Shown here: one piece after another, positions 23,413-35,500 of the stretch | Numbering within the stretch: position 1 is the stretch's first letter | Layout of the letters: every line of letters begins with the position of its first letter | From: Trema orientale | Lineage: Eukaryota; Streptophyta; Magnoliopsida; Rosales; Cannabaceae | NCBI GenBank assembly: GCA_002914845.1 | Contig: JXTC01000016.1 | Coordinates: 341,582-405,581, forward strand | Direction: 5' to 3' | DNA length: 64,000 nt | Notes under the pieces: model-generated | What the model saw: only the letters and a program-made list of their open reading frames with translations | Told to the model about the DNA's origin: nothing | The model's database searches: none | Made by a program: the position numbers and the translations under genes

Positions 23413-23588
23413 AAGGCACCAGTGGTGCCCAACACCACAGTGATGTGTCAGTCTGTCACTAGCTAATCATAATTATAATTTAAGTGGGGCCCATGTGGGA
23501 CCCAGTTTATTAATTAAATCATCCAGTGACAGACAGACAGACATGTCACTGTGGTGCTGGGCACCACTGGTGCCCCATAGCATTGCTC
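23413..23588. mobile_element. Palindromic Mutator-type MITE (family M), copy 1
   Basis: The arms GGCACCAGTGGTGCCC-AACACCACAGTGA and their reverse complement enclose a core with TAATCATAATTATAATTTAAG. The right end GCATTGCTC is identical to copy 2 at 44726. The left end is cut by the gap, so the target duplication cannot be seen here. Confidence 0.75.
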
Positions 23589-23594
23589 ATATAT

Positions 23595-23665
23595 ATAGGG
23601 TACTAATCCAATAGGTATTTTTTTTTAACCTATACATATATATCATTTTGGCCAATGAAAAAATA
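23595..23665 (-). mobile_element. (TA)n-seeking MITE, end fragment (copy B)
   Basis: GGGTACTAATCCAATAGGTA followed by AACCTATACATATATATCAT and TTTTGGCCAA matches the inverted end of copy C. Confidence 0.5.
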
Positions 23666-23848
23666 TTATTTTTTTTAGGAAAGGGTAATATTATTTTTAG
23701 TCAACGAAAAATAATCAAATCTTTTTTCAGTCAATGACTTCAAAAATATCTCAAATTAAGAATATGAACTATGTTTTTGTCACAATTTAAACATCCATAT
23801 AAATTAGTAATAAAAGCTAAAACAAAACATATAATATATATATATATA

Positions 23849-24085
23849 GGTTCCCAATCCTATAGTTTTTTTTTTACCTATGTATATGTATATTTTTTTT
23901 TAGCTGTTGGATCATCATATAACGATGATCTAACGGCTATAATGATGTACATAAAAAGACATGCATCATTAAACTTATTTATCTCTCTTATTTTTTACTC
24001 TAAAAAGATGTGCATGATAAATTTTAATTAGCCAAAATGATACATATGTATAGATAAAATAAAAATACCTACTAGATTGGTGCCC
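23849..24085 (+). mobile_element. (TA)n-seeking MITE, copy C (complete)
   Basis: It is bounded by (TA)n on both sides. The left end is GGTTCCCAATCCTATAG and the right end, on the reverse strand, is GGGCACCAATCTAGTAGG. Subterminal ACCTATNNATATGTAT is also inverted. The centre holds GTTGGATCATCATATAACG. About 237 bp, non-coding. Confidence 0.7.
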
Positions 24086-24106
24086 ATATATATATATATA
24101 TATATA

Positions 24107-24266
24107 GTTGCCAATCCAATAGATTTTTTTTTTACTCATGTGTAGGTATTTTTTTTAACCGTTGGTAATGAGAATCCAACGGCTATAATGAGATGCATGA
24201 AAAAATATGCATCATTAATGTTATTTCTCTTTCTTACTTTTGACTATTAAAAAAATGTGCATGATT
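24107..24266 (+). mobile_element. (TA)n-seeking MITE, copy D (3' truncated)
   Basis: It starts GTTGCCAATCCAATAGA directly after the (TA)n that follows copy C and keeps the AACCGTTGG...CCAACGGC palindrome. The similarity stops after GTGCATGATT. Confidence 0.6.
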
Positions 24267-24269
24267 GTA

Positions 24270-24874
24270 GAAAGAAACTTAAAAATTATGATTAATAGCC
24301 ACATAAAATTGCACACATTTAGGTATGAACCCAAAAAAAGCTGTTAAGTTATGTGAACATTTTGCTAAGCTATTGATCATGGCCGAGGCCATCTTCTATT
24401 CTCGTTTTCAGTTTTTCATATCCATCTATGCACCATTAACCATTTATTTAGTACCATTAACCATTTATTTAGTGTCGAGGTAGTTTCACCAATCTCTATG
24501 GAAAAGCGGGTAGTGTATTCAAAAGCTCTAATTTTAGTCTTTAGAAAATCTTAGAAATGTTTTATTTATATTTTGAATAACTAAAGTTTTCAAAATTAGT
24601 TATAATACACAAAAATAAAAGAACTAGCGGATTCAAGGAAACTGAGGATCTTTAAGTGGATCGATATCACACTATTGTAGACATATTTCATACTAAGTGT
24701 AGACTTCTAAAAGTGCATCCAATCCAATCCACGAAAGGATTTTTCAATTAATCCAATTCACAAATGTGCATACGGAACGGTTATTTTTTATTGATTACAT
24801 GGGTCAGGTTAATAAGCTTATTTAATTGGATTTTGTATTGGTTTTTTTGTTATTGGGTTTTATGTTTGTTTTTT
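24270..24874. other. Spacer, no gene seen
   Basis: AT-rich DNA without recognisable coding or repeat ends. ACCATTAACCATTTATTTAGT is nearly duplicated in tandem at about 24431-24472. Confidence 0.4.
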
Positions 24875-24877
24875 TAT

Positions 24878-25942
24878 TTTGGATTATACATCTTTAGCAT
24901 TTGGCCATTTGCTTTAAAAAGAAATTTGGCCATTTCTTAACAAGGTTGGTCTGCTACTCATCATTTTATCATTTGTTTTTCTTTTTCAAAAAAGAAAATA
25001 ATTACAATACATTAAAATCTAAAATTAAACAAAATAACCAACTTATAAATATACGTAAAATTAATTTTGTTCATAAATTAAGTGCGGATTAAATTGGATC
25101 GAATACTTTCAAATTAAAAAATTGTATCTGATATATAGGTATGACAATATAACACACGGTTACGGGTATCCGTGGTTATCCTATTCGAATGGGGAAGGGA
25201 AAAACTGCTCAAGCGGAAAAAATGACCGAGGCGGGGAATAACCGTACCGTTAATATGCGGATATGGTGCGTGGATGGTATTAGCATAATTCCACCGTACT
25301 ACTCCTATATATATATTCACATAAAAAAATTATTATACATGTAGAAATGTATTTAATTTTACATTATTTATATTCTTATATCTTTGGTAAAATAATGAAT
25401 TTGGAGAGTTATATATACTTATATATTTAAATTTTAGAGTTTGAAAATTATTAGTATATTATTGTGTTTAATGTTTTGTTAATAATAAAAAAGATTTAGT
25501 ATTTTTATCTTCACTTTTTTAATATTTTATTATTATCAATGTGTAATGGGTAATCACGGTTTTCCCTGTTATCCGTTGGTTAATACCCGCATCGTCCCCG
25601 CATCTAAAAAAATGGTTAATGGGAAGGGTAAAGTATTGTGATTGGCTTTCAGAGATGGGGATGGTAATTGAAAAATCGTTCTCGATCCACCTCATTGCCA
25701 TTTCTACTGATCTGTAGCTTTTTATTTTGGATAATATATCTTTGGCACAAATTTGGCATTTTTTATAAGGTTGGTCCACTACTCATCATCATTTTACCAT
25801 TTTTTTTTCAAATCCAAAATAAAACAAAATAACCAACCTAGAAATATATGTAAAATTATTTTTATGTTAATAAATTAAATGCGGATAAGATTAGATCGAA
25901 TACTTTAATTTTTTTTTTAAAAAAAAAAGATGTATCTAATTC
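24878..25942. repeat. Direct repeats of about 220 bp flanking a 590-bp GC-richer insert
   Basis: The segment at about 24878-25132 (blocks AAGGTTGGTCTGCTACTCATC, AACAAAATAACCAACTT, AAATTAAGTGCGGAT, GATCGAATACTTT, TGTATCTGA) recurs in the same order at about 25724-25942. The DNA between contains GGGTATCCGTGGTTATCC and a related inverted word TGTTATCCGTTGGTTAATACCC, plus GGGGAAGGG-type words, which suggests a decayed inverted-repeat transposon. Whether the direct repeats are its ends or an older duplication is unclear. Confidence 0.55.
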
Positions 25943-25959
25943 GCAAGCTGACTAGTTAT

Positions 25960-26160
25960 TTGACCATTTTTTTGCTCAAAACTCAGTATATGACCAAGCA
26001 TAAAAGTTTACACTAAATATCTAACTCACTTAATGACAAAAATAGAAATAAAACATATTCCACAATTGAAGCTTCAGGAAAAAAAAAAGAATGGACACCT
26101 ATTTAAACCAATTTAAAAAATTGATCATCCACCTAGTTTTCTCATTTTATTCAGAATTTC
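25960..26160. repeat. Weak copy of repeat family R
   Basis: TTATTTGACCATTTTTT...GGACACCTATTTAAACCAATTTAAAA...GATCATCCACCTAGTTTTCTC follows the order of the clearer copies at 30408-30690 and 40894-41184. Confidence 0.4.
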
Positions 26161-26361
26161 AACGTATTCCAATCCGCATATATACGGATATCCGCCATTT
26201 GGGGTAGTTATCATATTGTCCTTATATATTTTGAGGATCCGAGTTCAAATCGCACATTTTATTAGTTGACACTCAACATCACAGTTATCTCTACTTTGTT
26301 TGATAATATTTTATAGAGTTCTATACAGTATACACGACAAGGGACCTATCTCGACTCTTAA

Positions 26362-26780
26362 GAGCAACTCTAATTCTGTGGTAAAATGGAGATTTTGCCA
26401 AAAATAGAGTAAAGCTGTATGTCCAACCGAGCTACAATTTTTGTGCCAAACTGTAGTACAGCTACAGTGCTACGCCATTTAATATGGCTAATGCACCATT
26501 TGTTTTGTATTTTTTTTTCTTCTTTTTTGTCAAACTTCCAAAAATACTCCTTCTTTTGTATAGAGAATATAGAGAGTTAATGGGTAAAAAAGAGAGTTTG
26601 GTAAAAGTAGAGAAAATAATCTTTTATAATGTAGAGAATATTCTTTTTGGGGTAAAGTAGTATATTCTTTTTGGTATAGTATTTGGAGTAATGGGTTGGA
26701 TATAGAAAAAAAAAATAGAGTAAAATTACTTGATTTTAAAGTATTAGTTGCTAAAATAGAATATCAGATTGGAGATGGCC
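26362..26780. mobile_element. PIF/Harbinger (Tourist-like) MITE
   Basis: The ends are GAGCAACTCTAATTCTG and, on the reverse strand, GGCCATCTCCAATCTGATA. TAA flanks both sides (26359-26361 and 26781-26783), the 3-bp duplication typical of this superfamily. 419 bp, AT-rich, no open frame. Confidence 0.65.
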
Positions 26781-26783
26781 TAA

Positions 26784-29700
26784 TAAAAACCGAATTTGAT
26801 GTCAATTAATTGGATATAATAATAGGTACCTTTAGGTTCTTTTATTTATTTACCCATTTAATTATTTGATTAACAATATTCTCTTCTAAGTCAAATTAGA
26901 CTAACTAGCTCTATGGTCTGTTTCAATCTTAACCCAATGTAACCTAAATATGAAATTATGCACGTCATGCATGTGACGTATTGTTTGTGTGGTTTCACAA
27001 ATATTTAATATAATATAATATTACCCGCGTAAATATATGTTTTCACTTTAATACTAGTATTTTAATGTTACATATTTGAAATGGAATCCATTCCTTAAAA
27101 AAAAAAAAAATACTACATATCGATTTTCAAATTCTTTATTTATCTCTTGGCTTATTATAAAAATAAACAATGTATTCTTTGAATTTAACTCGAAATCAAA
27201 AAGAAATTAAACTTAAAAGTACATTGGCCTGATCGCCTTAGATGACAAACAAGTAAAAGAAAAATTAATAGTAAATAATTGTCAAATATTAACAACAAAA
27301 AGTATCTTCTAAAGTTCACATATTTTCATTAATTTTTTTTTAATGAAATCTCGGTCATCGTTGGTTAATCTCCCAAGGAAATCGCTGACATAGGACCAAA
27401 CTAGACTAGCTATGTTGTTTAATTGTCCGTAATTTTAAACATTAGTTTCATTTATGTTCGTTCTAGCTAGCTAGCTGGAAACTAAATAAAAAATAAAAAT
27501 AAAAAAACAAGGGCGTTCAAGTCTCTCTAACTGTTGAATAAACATAAAATAAAAAGGCTTTATCAGGCATGTACATATCGGGACTAGTTTAATATTATTG
27601 TGCTAGCTATATTAGCAAAAAATAATTGCGTTTGATAAATTAGATTTACAATTTAGTTGTACTATTCGAAACAACGTATAAATGTTTGGTGCAGTATAGA
27701 GTAACTATGCTATAAATTGATAATTTAGGATAATTGTATTATAAAGTTGAATAAATTTGAAAAGAAACTCTTACTCAATTTCTCAAATTCTACTTAAAAT
27801 AATAATTATACACAAAATTTTAAAATTGCTGACCAATATTTTACCAAATGTCTCTTTCTAGGATTTTTATCTAAGCATTCTAAAAGCTGAAAACAGCCTT
27901 TAAAAACAATCCCGTTTGGGCCCATATATGCATGCAACTTGGTCAAACAATTTTTCGTTAATTACTTTTCATTTTTAAGTTTCCAAGATCTAAATTTTTA
28001 ATTCCCCAATTTTATCCTTTTTTTTTTCAATGCTCTATACCAAAATTACTAGGTTCCTCTTTTTTAAAAGGGATATATATAATACATCAATTTAAACACA
28101 AACTAAAAGTTCATTTATCCATAACCAAATAAAAAATTTTATTTCTCTTCTCTTGTTTTGAAGTCTTATTTAATGTATGCGGCATCGGATTACATACTTT
28201 ATGTATTTATACACATAATGATCTATCTATAGACACACACTATAAAATGAAAAAAAACAAAAGCAAAAGGAGTTTTCCTTTGAAATAAACACTTTTAGTT
28301 TTTTTTGGGCTAAATTGTAAAATAATATTTTAAAATGTGAGTATTCTACAATTTAAACCATGAAGTTTGGACTCTATAGAACACTCATACTTGAGTGTAT
28401 TTTTTTTTACAGTTCATTTTTTTTTAACAAAAAGGCTCCTATTCCCCTTATCCCCAGCGCGTGAGTGGAAAAAAAATCAAAAGTGCACGTGGGGTTAAAA
28501 TTCACGAGCAATCGTAGTACTCTCAAAACTAACAACAAATTTTCAGCTAAAAAAATAATAAAATTAAAATTAAAATAATAGAAAGCCCAAAAATGAAGCC
28601 CAAATTAGGAATTTCGGGCTCACATGGCGACATATGGGAGAGGGCCCACAGGTGGGAACGTGCGAGTACACTCCCGTTTTTCCCGGGACGGAGGTCGCTT
28701 TGTCGGGCTCTTGTGGCGGACACTTCTTCTATTTTTACGATGCAAATATCAACAATTACGCCGAGAAAAAAAAAAAGTAAAAATAAAAGAAACTACTCCT
28801 TTAAATAAGAATATAAATTACGAAATTAAAAATAATTAATACTTTTTTATAAGTCAAAAAACAAAGAAGAAAAAGTGGGTTGGTGGTGGCGCACGTTAGG
28901 ACAATGCGCACCTCCTTCATTCTTTGCCTTTTGTGATTAAGTTAGCTGGCACTCACTTATTTTAACCCAATCTTTTTTAATTAACCTATGCTTTATTGAT
29001 TGATTTGATTTGACAATACCCCAAAATGCCCAACTACGACTTTTTTTTTCCAATGGCAAATGAACAAAATGGTACATATTAATGTTAGCATGAGCAAATT
29101 CATGTGGATGCATATAGTTTTGGTGCTTCTAGGTTGTCCTAACTACAATTTACAGGTTACAACACATAAATAAGGAGGGTTCTTTTCTTTTCCCCAAAAA
29201 GTATGATTAATTAGTCCACCAACAACCTCCTCATCAGAGGAGGAAAAAAAAAAAAAGGGCAGAAGAAAACAAATAAAAGTGCCTTTTTTTCTTTTTGTAG
29301 CTGAAACAGAAAATTGATTGGAGTAGGTTATAGCCATTTTTAGTTTCTATATTATTTTCCTATGTGCTGGATCCAAGCTAATTCATGCAAGGACATTGCT
29401 TCTCTGCTCCCACTCCTAACTCTAAGTTTTCAACTATATTTACATTTACCTTTTTCTCTTTTTAGTCTTTTAGTATAAATATTCTATTGGGGCAGATAAG
29501 GCTTTTATAGTTCATAGTATAAAAAGGGCATACAGATTTTACTTCATATTTCCTACGTATATGTTTGTATCTTTGATTCAGGTACATGCAAGAGAAACAT
29601 ATATTATATATGTCAAAGAAATTATTGTTTTAGTACTATTTTGTATCATTATTTATCACAACTGTTTACTGTTGATTACTACTTCTGATATAATTATAAT

Positions 29701-30040
29701 AGAGATATAATTACAAATATCTAGTACCTAATAATATAAGAAGTCCAAAAATAAGATCAAGACTGAATGATTTTGACATTAGTCAATTTCAATTAAGACC
29801 AATTCCATGCATCTTAAGGAAAAGGGAAAAAAGAATCAAGCTCCTTAAGCAGAATCTGAATGCAATTCAGATCACCGTTCATATGTTTAGTTTTAATTGT
29901 AGGACAATCAACCTAACATATTGATGTCCAAAATGAGATTCGAATCCCCACTTTAATTCACTTTCCATATATTTAGCATGACAAGTAGCACAATCAGCCA
30001 TTAACATCGTATCAATGATTTTTATATATATATATATAGT
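26784..30040. other. AT-rich spacer with a small GC-rich island
   Basis: No gene is recognised. At about 28590-28735 there is a GC-rich island (GGGAGAGGGCCCACAGG, CCCGGGACGGAGG) with two overlapping 71-residue frames that resemble nothing I know. It could be a promoter remnant or a captured fragment. Confidence 0.4.
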
Positions 30041-30047
30041 AACTTTA

Positions 30048-30367
30048 TTTTTTTTTTATGGTAAAAGAGAAACGGGGGTTGCCTACCTCACACTCCCCGC
30101 CTAGTATATCCTATATTAGAGGCCCAACCAGGACTACCACGTAGAGTGATAGATCCCTATAGTTCCTGTGGTTTAGTCAGCTATGAGGAACAGAGGCACC
30201 CCACTCAACAATGACCCATACATTGGTGGGTCAATCTTGCAGTGGGAGCAGAAAACTCTCCTTGCCCCAAGTTCAATTCGCATTTATGGGGATTTGAACC
30301 ACTGATCTCATAAATACTAGACATCCGAGTAGGCACCTCTACCACCAAGCCACTACCACTGGTGGTA
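30048..30367 (-). mobile_element. tRNA-derived SINE
   Basis: Read on the - strand it starts ACCACCAGTGGTAGTGGCTT. It has an A-box-like TAGTGGCTTGGTGGTAG and a good B box GTGGTTCAAATCCCC about 50 bp further on, the internal Pol III promoter of tRNA-derived SINEs. A tRNA-unrelated body follows, ending in ACCAT and an A run. AACTTTA flanks both ends (30041-30047 and 30368-30374), a 7-bp target duplication from LINE-type integration. At 320 bp it is within the usual SINE range. It is not a tRNA gene: the region after the B box does not fold into an acceptor stem. Confidence 0.8.
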
Positions 30368-30407
30368 AACTTTAGTATTTTTAACACCATACAAATAAAG
30401 TATGGGT

Positions 30408-30690
30408 CTTATAGCAAAATGACCGAATTTTAGGTACAATTTTAGTAAGTATTTGTTTTTCAAATGTTATAGCAAAATGTCTGATATATATGTTCATATA
30501 TCAAGTCTAAAAATTTATATACTCAGTACATTTCAAGACATTAATTGAAATTAGTAGATAAGTATATCTACCAAGTGTGTAAAAATATACATATTAAATA
30601 TTTAGCTATAAAATTTTAAAGGTGGATATTTACTTAATCAGACTTAAAATATTGGTCATCCAGTTAAATTTCTCATAAAGATATGAAATT
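30408..30690. repeat. Repeat family R, copy 1
   Basis: It shares with 40894-41184, in order: TATAGCAAAATG, ACTCAGTACATTTCAAGACA, AATTGAAATTAGTAGATA, TTTAGCTATAAAATTTTAAA, TTACTTAATCAGACTTAAAA and TATTGGTCATCCAG-TAAATTTCTC. The ends show only weak inversion (ATGACCGAATTTT against its opposite GGTCATCC). Probably a MITE or SINE-like unit of about 285 bp. Confidence 0.7.
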
Positions 30691-30699
30691 TTACATTTA

Positions 30700-31870
30700 A
30701 AGTTAGATCCCAAAACTACATGAATCTTTTAATATTTTTCTAAATACTAATATATCAAAATCGAATCTCATGTAACATTAAATTCTTAAAAAAGGAAAGT
30801 AAATACAGGAAATTTTCTTGGACTATGAGGTAATAAATTCAGGATCTCAGTGTTTCTTTCTTTTCTTTTTTTTTTTAATAAAAACAAAATGTTGCCCAAG
30901 TGAAAACAGGGAAAAAAAATCAACTGAAATAATGAGTTATAAGAAATTAAGTGGCAATAGAAGTAATATTACGATTTATGTGAGTGCGTTGTGGTTTTCT
31001 TTCTTATATATACTTAATTAATTATCAATTAAAATTTGTTTGATCTAAAACCTAAGTTTCTTTTCTTTTCTTTTTTTTTTTTTGGTTTGAAAGGATTCTT
31101 CAATGGAATTAAATTAATAACTAGCTAAAAAAATTTCTAAAGAAAATAGAAACATCCCTCAAGATACAACCTGAATTACTCCATCCTCAACAAGAGTGAG
31201 GGCTACCATATTCTTATTACAAGAAAATGATTTCATATGCTACCTCTCACTAACTGAAAATAATTCTTCAGGGCGTCTATCAGTGAACGCTACAGCAAAA
31301 CTCCCCTTCACGTCGTATATCAGTAGACCTCTCTTGATGGCATCCATTAGTAAACGTCACTACAGTCCCGTCCTAGGCAATAGTTACAAACTCAAAGCTG
31401 CCGGACTCGGTGACTCTAAGAAGAGATCTTAATACGATGATATTTTCCAACTCTGGCTCCCAAGGACTTAAAATATAGAAGAATACCAGCAACACCACTA
31501 CCCAAAAAAATAAAAAATAAAAGACCTCTCTAGATCTGGATCAAAATGATATAGATCTGAGTGACAACTACACCAGAAAAAGAAAAAAAAAATACAAAGA
31601 ACTCCCTAAAATTCCCCAGATCTAGATCTGGTTGTACAAAAAGACCGTAGATCAAGATCTAGGTAAACAACTACCTTCACAAATGGAAGGAATTATTTAG
31701 AAAAAATAAATTAAAAAGAAAAATTGAAAAAACGAAACCGACAATAGGAAGAGGAACCTAAGTTTCTTTATTATAATGTTTATATATTTATGACAAATTT
31801 AAGAATACAAATCAAAATTTTTAATTACTAAAACATTATGTAGAAGAACCTTATATTAATCAAAATTGTA
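30700..31870. other. Unassigned spacer
   Basis: An odd, less AT-rich block at about 31140-31640 contains a 78-residue frame on + (31196-31432) and repeated AGATCTAGATCTGG-type words near 31531-31660. It has no similarity I recognise. It could be a LINE 5' fragment or a decayed gene. Confidence 0.3.
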
Positions 31871-31879
31871 TGTGTTAGG

Positions 31880-32185
31880 GATGTTAGCCTAAATCTCCAG
31901 TCTTTAGAGTTAGATACGGGCCGTGGTTCAAGCTTGTAACAATAGCTCGATATGTCGTTCGAAGCTTGGGGAAATACTATTGGATGTGCTCAATTAGTTT
32001 ATTTTCCTTGTTTTGTGGTATATAGGTTAATTACGTTTTTTTATAAAGCCAATGAAGCAACATATGACTTAGCTAAGTTTGCTCTAGGAATCTAGTTGAA
32101 AGAATATCTTTTTCGAATTGAATTTATTATTGTAAGAGATATTTCTAATAGATAATATTTGTTTTTACCCAGAAATAAAAAGAAA
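31880..32185 (+). mobile_element. LINE 3' end fragment (RNase H tail)
   Basis: The + strand reads ANEATYDLAKFALGI and then, in broken frame, YLFRIEFI...RDISN. This is the A-N-E-A-A-H-x-LA-K-x-AL motif and acidic tail that close plant L1-type LINE RNase H domains. AAATAAAAAGAAAG follows in place of a clean poly(A). Only the 3' end is present. Confidence 0.55.
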
Positions 32186-32972
32186 GTACAAGTGTAAAAG
32201 AAATTTCATTGCCTCACAAATAAAAGACTTTGTTGCTTCAATTGAACAGAATAATATTGAAGAATTATAATCTATTCTAATAGGAAAGAAAAAATAAAAA
32301 ATGAAGTCATATTATGTTTTCAAAATTTCCTAATCATATGAGAGTTACATAAACCTTTTTTTTCCCCTTCCAATAATATAAGTAAAGGATCGAGTGTTAA
32401 ATGTAATTTTTTTCTTTTACTCTTTATTTTTATTGACATGCGAATTTCACTGTCTAGTGTTACATTTTAATAATATAATAAATAATGGTAGAGTCCAGAT
32501 ATTAAGCAATAAGATTAGAGAGTAAAAAAAGAGTGTATACTAGATATTGAATTTAATACTCCTCATACATTAATGGACAAGGAGAAAAAAAGTGGAAAAC
32601 AAATGCTCTCATTATTCCTTTTTTTTTTTTTCCTTATTATTAGTTTCTTACTTTTTTACATATTAGTTAATAGATTATGATCATTTATTGATGTGGGTCC
32701 TAACATGAGCTCATATTAATGAAAAAATATAGATAAATCAGAAATGATTGTCGTGCCCGATTATAACAAAATGATTAAAAAGGAAAAAAAAAAGTGTCGC
32801 GATACGCATCCGATCAATTTTTGCTGTCTAATGAGGTGAGATCTATTGTGAGACTCATTTTTATATAGAATAGTGATAATATCATTTTTATACCTTGCAT
32901 TTTCATACATTATTCAAATTGTACATTGTGTTTTGGTTATTATCAATATTGACCTTTATATCTGAAATCTGT
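32186..32972. other. AT-rich spacer before the gypsy element
   Basis: No gene or matched repeat ends are seen. Its last five bases, TCTGT (32968-32972), form the left target-site flank of the LTR element. Confidence 0.5.
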
Positions 32973-35486
32973 TGTGATATCTTGAATTTCCTAATGACAC
33001 CCATTTTCTCACATAATTAAGAGCCAATAATAACATACTAGTATACAATTTATTTTCATATGTTAGTGCCATTTAGGTGCCCTCAATTTTCTGTACTCAC
33101 TTTAAAATATTTATTATTTTTGTTAACTTTTATTCTTTTAATAATTTTGTAGTGAAATGCTTGAGTTAAGCTCTTTGGTACGAAATTTTACGAGTCTTAA
33201 AATAATCATGATAACATCATAGATATACATATTGCCATTCACTATAATTATTTGATTTATATTGGTGTCACTAATATTATTATTTTCTTGAAATTATAAT
33301 CTATTTAGGTAGCTAAGGTATCTTATATGTGCGATTTTTTTTACTCTTATTATATATTAGTATAATATTGTATGTACTTTATTTATTGAGTTATATATAT
33401 GTAACTTGTATCAGAGCATTAGCTAAGTTATTTCATTTATGTTAAAAAAAATTAATTAATTCATAAATAAATAAAAAGGTGCCGACTTAATAAGTCTGGT
33501 AACTTCTTAAGACTTTACTACTTATATATAAAACTTGTGTATAAAACAAAATTCTACGGAAAAGACATTTCTTTTATACTTGTAGCCTTTGACATATTTC
33601 ACTCCTAAAAGCCTTTCAAAATAACTCATAAATATTCATCTTTTCTAGGAGTTTGAAGGTAAGTGTTATGTTGTTTTCATTATTATTTGTTATGGGTATA
33701 TATAAGAACGACATGTACGTGAATGTTTCATGATATATGATGTTTATTTTGGTTTTGGATACTAAAAGTTATAGTTAAAAGGTCTTGTATTTGGTATTTG
33801 TGTAAGTCTATTTTTTTTAGTTCTTAAGTTTTTCTACAGCCTAGTACTATTTTTTTTAGTTCTTAAGTTTCTCTATAGCCTAGTACTATGTTTGTGGATA
33901 TTGATTTTATTAAGAGATAATTAAAAATTGCCTATACATAGAGTGACATAAGGATATGAACTAATTAATGCCTTGGAAAGTAAACTATTATAGTAACTAT
34001 ACTTAAGACTTGAGTTCTAATACTAGCTGAATAATAATTATTTATTGTTAAGCTACATGTTTATTATTACTATTTTGAATGGTACACGATTATTCTATAA
34101 CAAATTTATATGGTTAATTTAGGAATGTAATTAGCTGAATTAAGTATTTAAAGGATTCTTGTATTCTATGTTTGGGCAGTACATTGATACTTGGTATTTT
34201 TAAAATGGTACTTTTGAGGATTGTTTAATTATACTTTATACAGATATGAAAGGAAAGCTTGAGAGAAATATTATACAATAAGATTTTATAGAATTCTTTA
34301 TATTAATGAAATAGTACTTTGGTTTTATTCATGTTGGTAATTTCTGGTGTACATATAATACTTCGTCATTTATTTAAAAATCGTGAAAGAAAAATAACTG
34401 CAGGGAATTATTGTGTTATTAGCTATGTACTTGATTTGTTCTTGTTTGTCTGGTTATCACTAGTTGATATCTTAGACTCTTATACCAAATTTGAGTTAAT
34501 GATTAGTAAAACGCCATAGGTATAATGATATCAATTGAAAAATAATGGGGTATATCCATTGTACCAAGAGCAAAGAGCATTTCAAAAGAAAACATATAAA
34601 GCTCAAAAACCTAGTAAGTAATGTCACACCTGCAATGTAAGAAATTCTCTATTTTTGTGAATTTATGGAATATATGAATATGGAATCAGTAGATACGTGT
34701 ACATATGTATCTATCATTCTGCTTTGCATGAGACATAAATACATAGTGTACTTATATTATCTTACGAGTACTGGTGAATAGAGTGTGGCAGACTAATGCC
34801 CAAATATATGATATGGTTCCTTCGGGGACACTCTGGTTCCTTTTGGAACACTCTGGTCCTTTCGGGGACATTATGGTTCCTTCGGGAATATTTTAACAGC
34901 AGTATGGGGTGGACCTCTGCTGTATACAGAGTGGATTCTCTGGGGCTTGAGACCTCCATATAGCTCATAATATGTTATATGTTCTCTGAGTGGCTTAATA
35001 TGCGATTCACGGTCTTGTCAGACAATATAATATACACAGAGATCCCAATCATATGATTATCTATTCTCTTCATATATAGTCTACATCGGCATACGTTACT
35101 TACTGAGTTGCATACTCATTCGTATTCTTACATTGCAGAGGGTACTATTGATATTTGAGTTCAGAGGAGGAGCGCCTACTTTCTAACCGCGGCTTGTGTA
35201 TATGAGTATTTTGACGCAGTAGTTTTCTGATAGAAGATTTTGTACCTATTTTTGAGTATATGTATATTATGAATATTTAAATGAGGGGTCCACCTTGTGA
35301 GTGTGTTCATACTTATATATTATACTATGTATAATTATGAGTGGAATTTTCTGTTATTTTTATAAAGTATAAAAAGTTTTAATTTTCCACTATTTTATCA
35401 GTTCTAGGACGAGTAGCGTCTCCCAATCTCACTAAATATTTATACAAATATCCTTATGTATATGTGTAGAATCGGGGGATATCACA
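32973..35486 (+). repeat. 5' LTR of the gypsy element
   Basis: It starts TGTGATATC and ends GATATCACA. Nearly all of it aligns with 42016-44463. A 39-bp segment is tandemly doubled at 33811-33888 in this copy and single in the other. Confidence 0.9.
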
Positions 35487-35488
35487 AT

Positions 35489-35500
35489 TGGTATCAGAGC
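35489..35500 (+). other. Primer binding site (initiator Met tRNA)
   Basis: TGGTATCAGAGC, two bases after the LTR end, is complementary to the 3' end of plant initiator methionine tRNA, the usual primer for Ty3/gypsy and many copia elements. Confidence 0.92.

Noticed and set aside
22929-23438. Long frames across the N run, and likewise at 49126-49668
   Set aside because: They are artefacts of translating unknown bases.
26225-26260. B-box-like word GAGTTCAAATCGC
   Set aside because: No convincing A box upstream, no tail and no target duplication, so neither a SINE nor a tRNA is supported.
28593-28839. Two overlapping 71-residue frames in a GC-rich island
   Set aside because: Neither has a recognisable domain or splice context; insufficient support for a gene.
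30285-30350. Possible tRNA gene on the - strand
   Set aside because: A- and B-box-like words are present but no cloverleaf acceptor stem; the 7-bp flanking duplication and A tail show a SINE.
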